Shown here: positions 58,108-64,000 of the stretch, piece after piece | How positions within the stretch are numbered: position 1 is the stretch's first letter | Layout: the number at the start of each line of letters is the position of its first letter | NCBI RefSeq assembly: GCF_048077055.1 | Contig: NZ_CP182236.1 | Coordinates: 1,612,001-1,676,000 of the forward strand | Direction of reading: 5' to 3' | DNA: 64,000 bases | Origin: Egbenema bharatensis | GTDB lineage: Bacteria > Cyanobacteriota > Cyanobacteriia > Elainellales > Elainellaceae | The notes under the pieces: generated by a model | The model's database searches: none | What the model was told of the DNA's origin: nothing | What the model saw: the letters and a program-made list of their open reading frames with translations, nothing else | Position numbers and translations under genes: made by a program

Positions 58108-59697
58108 ATGAGCCTTGGATACCTTGCATTCGTTTTACACGCCCATCTGCCCTTTGTGCGGCATCCGGAAAGTGATTATGTTTTAGAAGAGGAATGGCTG
58201 TTTGAGGCAATTACAGAAACTTACATCCCGCTGCTACATATGTTTGAGGGACTCAAGCGGGATGGCATCGATTTCAAAATAACCATGAGCATGACTCCCC
58301 CTTTGGTGTCAATGCTGCGCGATCCATTATTACAGGAACGTTACGACAGTCACCTCAGCAAGTTACAGGAATTAATTGAACGAGAAATCGATCACCACGT
58401 TCACAACGGACACCTCCGCTATTTGGCAGAGTTCTATGCCAATGAGTTTAGCAAGGTCAGACAAACTTGGGAGCAGTACAACCATGATTTGGTGACCGCC
58501 TTTAAGCAGTTTCTCGACAGCAATAACCTGGAAATTATTACCTGTGGAGCAACCCACGGGTACTTTCCCTTAATGAAAATGTACCCACAGGCGGTGTGGG
58601 CACAGATCCAGGTTGCTTGTGAACATTATGAAGAAAACTTTGGGCAGCCGCCTAAGGGAATTTGGCTCCCTGAATGTGCCTACTACGACGGATTGGAGCG
58701 GTTAATTGCAGATGCTGGATTGCGCTACTTCCTGACGGATGGCCACGGCATCCTGTATGCTCGCCCCCGACCCCGATTTGGCACCTATGCCCCCATCTTT
58801 ACGGAAACCGGAGTTGCTGTGTTTGGGCGTGATCATGAATCGTCCCAGCAGGTCTGGTCATCGGAAGTGGGTTATCCTGGCTCCCCAGAATACCGAGAAT
58901 TTTATCGAGATCTCGGTTGGGATGCCGATTATGAGTACATTAAGCCTTATATCATGCCCAATGGTCAGCGAAAAAATACGGGCGTAAAGTATCACAAAAT
59001 TACAGGTCGAGGGCTGGGGTTAAGCGACAAAACCCTATACGATCCCCACTGGGCGAAGGAAAAAGCAGCCGAACACGCCGGGAATTTTATGTTTAACCGG
59101 GAACAGCAGGTGGGGCATCTGTACGAAATCATGCAGCGTCCTCCCATCATTGTTTCCCCCTACGATGCGGAGCTGTTCGGTCACTGGTGGTACGAGGGCC
59201 CGTGGTTTTTAGACTATTTATTCCGCAAGACCTGGTTTGATCAAAGTACCTACGAAATGACTCACCTAGCGGACTACTTGCAGAGGCATCCAACCCAGCA
59301 AGTTTGCCGTCCGGCTCAGTCTAGCTGGGGCTTTCGAGGTTTTCATGAATATTGGTTAAACGAAACCAATGCCTGGATCTATCCCCACCTGCACAAAGCA
59401 ACGGAACGGATGATTGCCCTCTCGCGCAGAGAGGCACAGGATGAGCTAGAGTGGCGGGCCCTGAATCAGGCTGCCAGGGAACTCCTGCTGGCCCAATCTT
59501 CGGACTGGGCTTTCATTATGCGTACTGGAACGATGGTTCCCTATGCCGTGAGACGCACCCGATCGCATCTCCAACGGTTTAACAAAATTTGGGAAGACTT
59601 CAACCAGGACAAGATTGATGCAGGCTGGCTAGAGAAAGTCGAGGCGATCGACAATATCTTTCCGAAGGTGAATTATCAGGTTTATCGGCCGTTATGA
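58108..59697 (+). CDS. GH57 1,4-alpha-glucan branching enzyme, 529 aa
   Basis: Family 57 glycoside hydrolase: N-terminal LGYLAFVLHAHLPFVRHPES, the nucleophile glutamate in PPKGIWLPECAYYDG, and the acid aspartate in SPYDAELFGHWWYEGPWFLD. The C-terminal helical domain ends QSSWGFRGFHEYWLNETNAW and further. Length and motifs match the GH57 branching enzymes that introduce alpha-1,6 branches into glycogen. Cytoplasmic, no signal peptide. Divergent from the acidic membrane protein. Confidence 0.92.
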   Translation: MSLGYLAFVLHAHLPFVRHPESDYVLEEEWLFEAITETYIPLLHMFEGLKRDGIDFKITMSMTPPLVSMLRDPLLQERYDSHLSKLQELIEREIDHHVHNGHLRYLAEFYANEFSKVRQTWEQYNHDLVTAFKQFLDSNNLEIITCGATHGYFPLMKMYPQAVWAQIQVACEHYEENFGQPPKGIWLPECAYYDGLERLIADAGLRYFLTDGHGILYARPRPRFGTYAPIFTETGVAVFGRDHESSQQVWSSEVGYPGSPEYREFYRDLGWDADYEYIKPYIMPNGQRKNTGVKYHKITGRGLGLSDKTLYDPHWAKEKAAEHAGNFMFNREQQVGHLYEIMQRPPIIVSPYDAELFGHWWYEGPWFLDYLFRKTWFDQSTYEMTHLADYLQRHPTQQVCRPAQSSWGFRGFHEYWLNETNAWIYPHLHKATERMIALSRREAQDELEWRALNQAARELLLAQSSDWAFIMRTGTMVPYAVRRTRSHLQRFNKIWEDFNQDKIDAGWLEKVEAIDNIFPKVNYQVYRPL

Positions 59698-59772
59698 GGA
59701 GGAGCAGCCAGTAAGGGGAATGCAGAACAGTCATGTCCCAGAACCCGGTAGGGGCGGAATGCTGTACTCCCC

Positions 59773-60678
59773 TTACTCTGCCTCCGCCGGACTATCGGAC
59801 TCTACGTTCGATGAATTCCCCTCTGAAGCTGGCTCGATCGTCTCATCGACGGCTGGAGCAGGAGTATCGGTCTGGGTAGTGGTTGTAGCACCCGCAGCAG
59901 CTTGCTGAATTTGATCCTTGTATTGATCAGGCGCGAGGGCTTCCGCCGAGGCAAATAGCGGTGCAGCTTCATCGTTTCTGCCCTGAGCTTGCAGAACCAG
60001 GGCCTTACCGAGAATGGGCCGGAAGTCTTCTGGACTGCCTTCGATCGCCCGATCAAAGGTAGCAATGGCTTCTTCGTACTGTTCTTGCTTAAAGTAAACT
60101 TCTCCCAGCAAAACGCGCACCGAGGCCACATCAACACTGCCTGGCTGAATTTGGTTGGCCTCATTGGACGTCTGGAGGGTGTCCTCTAATAAGCCGATCG
60201 CCGCCTGGGGACGTTCCTGTTGCAGCAAGAGGGCAGATAACCCCTTTAGCGCATTCACATCTCCAGGACGAGTTTCCAGAACGCCACGATAGGCCTGAGC
60301 TGCGCCCTCCAAATCACCGACCTGTTCCTTCACCTGCCCCAACAAAACTGCATAATCCGGCTGCTCAGGATTGTCAGCCGCTAGCCGCTCTAAAACCGGA
60401 ATTAGAGCTGGAATATTGCCCTGCTCAATCCGCACAGCCAACAGCCCTCGGAGGGCAGACTCATTATCTGGCTCCCGCTGGAGTACCGCTTCATACCCCC
60501 TGGCTTCAGTTTCCAGGCGATCGTCCGTTGATGCCGTCGGGCTGTTGGCGATCTGGGGCGTACCTTGAAACGCACCAATCAAAGGCGCAACCGAAAGTCC
60601 CACAAAAGCAAGCACTGCCATTCCCAGGATCGTGGTGATGATCCAACGATTTCGCTTATCGAACACATCTCGTCCCAA
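59773..60678 (-). CDS. Membrane-anchored TPR protein, 301 aa
   Basis: The N-terminal helix WIITTILGMAVLAFVGLSVA (residues 12-31) is followed by a TPR array. Units include EARGYEAVLQREPDNESALR, AAQAYRGVLETRPGDVNALK and AIATFDRAIEGSPEDFRPIL. The tail is acidic and Thr-rich. The start is TTG 60678; a GTG lies four codons further in. Its stop is 76 bases from that of the branching enzyme (convergent). Similar proteins in cyanobacteria and plastids are assembly or scaffold factors; the specific role is unknown. Confidence 0.85.
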   Translation of the reverse strand: MGRDVFDKRNRWIITTILGMAVLAFVGLSVAPLIGAFQGTPQIANSPTASTDDRLETEARGYEAVLQREPDNESALRGLLAVRIEQGNIPALIPVLERLAADNPEQPDYAVLLGQVKEQVGDLEGAAQAYRGVLETRPGDVNALKGLSALLLQQERPQAAIGLLEDTLQTSNEANQIQPGSVDVASVRVLLGEVYFKQEQYEEAIATFDRAIEGSPEDFRPILGKALVLQAQGRNDEAAPLFASAEALAPDQYKDQIQQAAAGATTTTQTDTPAPAVDETIEPASEGNSSNVESDSPAEAE

Positions 60679-61163
60679 ACTCTACAGCCATCTTAGCGAT
60701 CTCTGCCTATCCTGCTGCACCACCAATGACTGCACCACAGGTTCTCTTCAAACCTTTCTCTCCTCACCTCTGACTCATCAAAACCAGCAAAATAAAGCTT
60801 TGCAGAGAATTTACAGCAGAAATCCCTGATCTGGGTGATCGCAATTGTATAAACAAATTGGATGAATCAACCAGATTATTCTCAATTCCTCCTTAACATA
60901 TGGCAACGGTCTAGACTCAAAACGCTAGACTCAAGGAAACCTCATCTTTAGTCGCTTTCGGTTCGAGAAGTGTGGTTCTATCGATCGCTCTGTAATATGA
61001 AGTCTAGGGTGAAATGTCTAAAATTCAAAGCAAGCGCAAAGGACATTTAGGCCGAATGCTAACCTAGTGTTTAATTCCAAATTGGAATTTTAATGCTTGG
61101 GTTCATATGCTGTTGCTTTAGCGACCGATGAACGGCTAGGTTTCCGCTATGTAAGGAGGTTCT
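60679..61163. other. Long intergenic region upstream of the low-complexity protein gene
   Basis: 485 bases with no plausible ORF. Only a strong ribosome-binding site AAGGAGG, seven bases before ATG 61164, is certain. The region around 60850-61120 is AT-rich and probably holds the promoter. No structured element recognised. Confidence 0.45.
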
Positions 61164-62729
61164 ATGAGTTCTGCTGATAAATCCCATCAGTCCCCCAAAT
61201 CGGCTGCAAAACCGAATGCCCAGGCTGATGTTAAAACCGATTCAGTCTCTCAACCTCCATCGTCCGCAGAAACTAAAATGGATCAGCCTCAAGACTCCCC
61301 TCTGACCGCAGTGCCTCCTGCTCCTCATCATTCATCAGCGACCATGTCATCTACAGAAGAAAGGCCATCATCGGAAAATCCTTCATCGACCAATCCTTCA
61401 CCTGCGAAATCAGCTGCGAAAGAGCAGGCATCCGTGAACGATCAATCTAAAGATCCATCCTCCGGGAAAGATCAAAAAAATCAATCTGGGAGTGATCAAT
61501 TACAGACCCAACCAGCAACCGTTGCTGAAACGCCTGCGGATCTGCCTCCCGCGGCTCAACCTTCAGAGTCTGAAGCAACTCCCGCAGAGACAGTGGCGGC
61601 TCCAGAGCTAACTGCTCCGGCTAAACCTGAGGCGATCGAACCTGCGGCAACCAGCACCAAGCCTGCATCGGATGAACCGAACAGCTCGAATCAAGCCATT
61701 GTGCGGCAGCAGCCTATCCCGCCCGCCAGTGAACCCATGCAGTATCGGGCGATCGGTTTAGTTCGGGGTAAGTATGAAGCATCTGAAGAACAGTTCACGC
61801 GGGGTAATTTGCTCACCGATGATGGATTTTCCATCGGGGCAGTGCTGCTGGGTCGGGTGATGAGCCTGGTGAAGAAGCATCTCGATTTGGAACAGCCCCA
61901 TCTATGGGTGGTTTATCCTCGCACCCGTGAAAAGGGAGATAGCGACCTGCACGTTCAGATTGTTGGGGTTTGGGAACCTGAAAAGCTGAATCGGATGGAT
62001 GGCGAAGGGGCGGAGGATGACCAGAGCGGTTTCGATGCCGCTGAGTTGGAATCTGAACTGGAGGATGACGCGGAAGCGGCCAAAGCCCTCGCTAGCGAAA
62101 CGGCTGAGGCTGAGGAACCCGAAGGAGCAGAAATTGAGCAGGATGATTCTGAGCCTGATTCTGAGCCAGCCGATCAACCCCCGCAACAGGTGGAAGCAAC
62201 GGACACCCCCGCTAAGGCGGAAGCAACCCCCCTCCCTTCTACGGATTCCGACCTGGACGACAAATACTTTTCGGTACGGGGCGAGATCATTTATCAATCT
62301 GTGGAAGAAGAGCGCATCTTAGTTAAAATTCGTCGTGTTCCCAAGCCTGGAACAGATGAGTCAAAGGCCTTTAAGGTGTCCCTCAAAGGAAAGCTAGAAG
62401 GTAAAGCAGTCGGATACTTCTGGGATTTGAATGTCCAGCGTGAAGGGAACGAACTGGTGGTGCGGGATGGCACCTTAATTGCAGCCGTTCCACCCCAAAA
62501 ACGGAAGAGTGGCGACGGTGGTTACAGGGGCGGCGGGGGCAAACCCCGTCAACGACGACCGCAGGCAGGGCCTCCCGGACGGAAACGCTGGAGTGGGCCT
62601 CCCCGTGACGGACAACAGCAACGTCCCCCCTCTCGCAGTGGCGATCGCCCCAGCCCAGCCCAGGGCCGGAGTCCTCTACCGAAGCCCGTCATTAAGCGAC
62701 GGAATAATCCTGAAAACAGCGAGGGGTAG
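61164..62729 (+). CDS. Conserved cyanobacterial protein flanked by disordered tails, 521 aa
   Basis: Three zones are visible. Residues 1-190 are Ser/Pro/Ala/Glu-rich disorder. The middle has two conserved blocks, MQYRAIGLVRGKYEASEEQF to LHVQIVGVWEPEK (about 190-285) and DDKYFSVRGEIIYQSVEEER to VVRDGTLIAAVPPQ (about 370-450), separated by an acidic linker. The second block looks like a small beta-barrel. The C-terminus (about 455-521) is Arg/Gly/Pro-rich (GGYRGGGGKPRQRRPQAGPP), typical of RNA-binding tails. I do not recognise a named family. An RNA-related role is possible but unproven. Confidence 0.8.
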   Translation: MSSADKSHQSPKSAAKPNAQADVKTDSVSQPPSSAETKMDQPQDSPLTAVPPAPHHSSATMSSTEERPSSENPSSTNPSPAKSAAKEQASVNDQSKDPSSGKDQKNQSGSDQLQTQPATVAETPADLPPAAQPSESEATPAETVAAPELTAPAKPEAIEPAATSTKPASDEPNSSNQAIVRQQPIPPASEPMQYRAIGLVRGKYEASEEQFTRGNLLTDDGFSIGAVLLGRVMSLVKKHLDLEQPHLWVVYPRTREKGDSDLHVQIVGVWEPEKLNRMDGEGAEDDQSGFDAAELESELEDDAEAAKALASETAEAEEPEGAEIEQDDSEPDSEPADQPPQQVEATDTPAKAEATPLPSTDSDLDDKYFSVRGEIIYQSVEEERILVKIRRVPKPGTDESKAFKVSLKGKLEGKAVGYFWDLNVQREGNELVVRDGTLIAAVPPQKRKSGDGGYRGGGGKPRQRRPQAGPPGRKRWSGPPRDGQQQRPPSRSGDRPSPAQGRSPLPKPVIKRRNNPENSEG

Positions 62730-62826
62730 ATGCAAATGCTTGCAGGAGGTTTATCCTACCTGCTCTACCCACCTGCTCTTTAAAAAAATATTGGGGATGG
62801 GAGGTTCTCCTTATCCCCTTCTTGCC

Positions 62827-64000
62827 TTATCCCCCTTCCAGAGAAATCTGAGTTCCCCACTCCTCCTGGGCCAGAAAAGTGCGTTCCATAGGGATAGCAG
62901 CCACGGGTTCCGTCAGGGTGAATTGTCCTGACTCAATCCACTGCTTCAGTTCCAGGGCAACCTGGCGCGATAGGTAGATGCTGGCTAAGGGAGCAACCCG
63001 CACCGTTTTACCTTCGATCGTAATTCGTCCTGATTTGAGTTGAGCATAGCTGACCAGACCAAAGGTCGGACGCACTCGACGCGGAATGGAAAAATCGACG
63101 ATCGGCGCGGCCAGATCCTGATCTTGAATCGCACAACGGGCCACGACTTCCTCTCGCACCACCGGTAACGGGACTCCCACCCCCAACATCAGGGATGCGC
63201 CATAGTTTTTGAAGTAGCAACCCCGAACCCAGCGAGAATTCATCTGTTTGGCATCCCCCATCAGGGCCAGGGTTGAAGCTGGGCCAATTGGTGTCCGGTT
63301 AGGCAGCCGCTTCTGTTGGGGAAAATGCTGGGTTCCTTCCCCCACTACGTAACCCATACCACCGCCTAAAAAAATCCGCGATCCGATGCCGATGAGTTCC
63401 AGATCCGGATCGTTGAACAGGGGAGAAATGGAGCCAGGATTAGAATACACTGCATTCCCTAAGTGGGGGTGCAGGGGCCCAAGTAGGTATGCAAAAGCCG
63501 ATCGCTACCATTGACTCCTACAATAAAGTTTTGATATAGATTACGCGGATTAAATAGGTAGAACTGATTGATTGTATCGCGGGTGATGGTGGTCTCAAAG
63601 GCTGGGCGAGAGTAGCAGTCTGTCACGTGGCCGATCGCCCGCAGGTGAACTGCCTTTCCAGCGATCAAATCAGCGATGACGTGACCACCGCCCCGCTCCT
63701 TAAACTCCGGACTATCCGCTCCTTCCCCCATCCCCACAGAATCTGCCAACTGAGCCGCGCCTAAGTACAAATCAACGGCTCCAAACCCAGAATAGGCCAG
63801 AACCCCATCTAACCAGCACTGGCGAATGTTGATGGGCGGATCTGTGTGGCCAATATTCAGAATTGCGCCAGAGGACTCCATCGGCTCAAAGGTTCCCGTC
63901 GTGACCACATCCACTTCCCTGGCCGTCTGAGTAACACCGACCGCTTGCACTCGTGCTTTCAATTCTTCAACGGTCATGACCACCGCCTGGTGCCGTTGGA
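62827..64000 (-). pseudogene. DUF39 (homocysteine biosynthesis HcyBio-type) protein, frameshifted and cut by the window edge
   Basis: Two frames encode one DUF39 protein. The first, from the right edge to 63459, has the N-terminal region MTVEELKARVQAVGVTQTAR, VDVVTTGTFEPMESSGAILN and GHTDPPINIRQCWLDGVLAY. The second, 63450 to 62827, has LELIGIGSRIFLGGGMGYVV and later GASLMLGVGVPLPVVREEVV. The break is at 63474-63477 (CCCC on the minus strand). One more C gives LLHTYLGPLHPHLGNAVYSN without interruption. The frame is still open at 64000 (QRHQAVV before MTVEEL), matching the expected earlier start, so the true N-terminus is outside. The family is implicated in sulfur incorporation into homocysteine. 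Confidence 0.85.

Overview
The window comes from a cyanobacterium, probably a filamentous one. The octamer GCGATCGC (HIP1) and its core CGATCG are everywhere. The gene content is cyanobacterial: a ccdA/ccs1 cytochrome c assembly pair, lycopene cyclase, a GH57 branching enzyme, DUF1816, Mini-III RNase, Uma2 and DUF29 proteins. No rRNA, tRNA or CRISPR array was seen.

Layout. 1-1.8 kb: a P-loop ATPase and a partner gene cut by the window edge. 2-5.6 kb: an M23 peptidase, a 2OG-Fe dioxygenase and a frameshifted cysteine-desulfurase-like gene. 5.6-14.9 kb: an aromatic catabolism locus. It holds an acyl-CoA synthetase, a heme-oxygenase-like protein, homogentisate dioxygenase and 4-hydroxyphenylpyruvate dioxygenase on the minus strand. 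These diverge from an Lrp-type regulator, a conserved unknown gene and fumarylacetoacetase on the plus strand. Together they would take 4-hydroxyphenylpyruvate to fumarate and acetoacetate. 15.1-16.4 kb: lycopene cyclase. 16.5-26.6 kb: an accessory region with duplicated tiny genes, several toxin-antitoxin pairs, an AlbA_2/TPR protein, a Uma2 nuclease and a large dynamin-like GTPase. 26.7-29.6 kb: a coiled-coil/TPR membrane protein.

29.8-38.8 kb is the most unusual part. A series of imperfect palindromes (AGCTAAC or GCCCAAC at one end, GTTAGCT or GTTATGC at the other, CAGCGG/CCGCTGCA inside) punctuates the DNA. Most genes there read leftwards and end within a few to about twenty bases of such a palindrome. 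The cargo is a GNAT acetyltransferase, a doc toxin/antitoxin, an HNH nuclease, a Mrr-type nuclease, a DUF1254 protein, a HigBA-like pair and a VapBC-like pair. At the right end, a 43-codon rightward ORF resembles the N-terminus of an integron-type tyrosine recombinase. I read this as a decayed integron with a cassette array. It is further modified by a 152-bp MITE in doc and a 1472-bp IS4-like element in vapC, both with visible target-site duplications. A roughly 40-bp tandem repeat lies where attI would be expected.

38.9-64 kb is mostly ordinary chromosome: ccdA, ccs1, pyrB, an RsmB-type methyltransferase, a solute-binding protein, a serine protease, purE, a STAS protein, Mini-III RNase, rlmB, DUF1816, two alpha/beta hydrolases, gatA, a very acidic membrane protein, a GH57 branching enzyme, TPR and low-complexity proteins, and a DUF39 gene that runs off the right edge.

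Three genes (the cysteine-desulfurase-like gene, the IS transposase and DUF39) are each broken by one missing C in a run of four. That shared signature may reflect homopolymer sequencing error rather than true decay.
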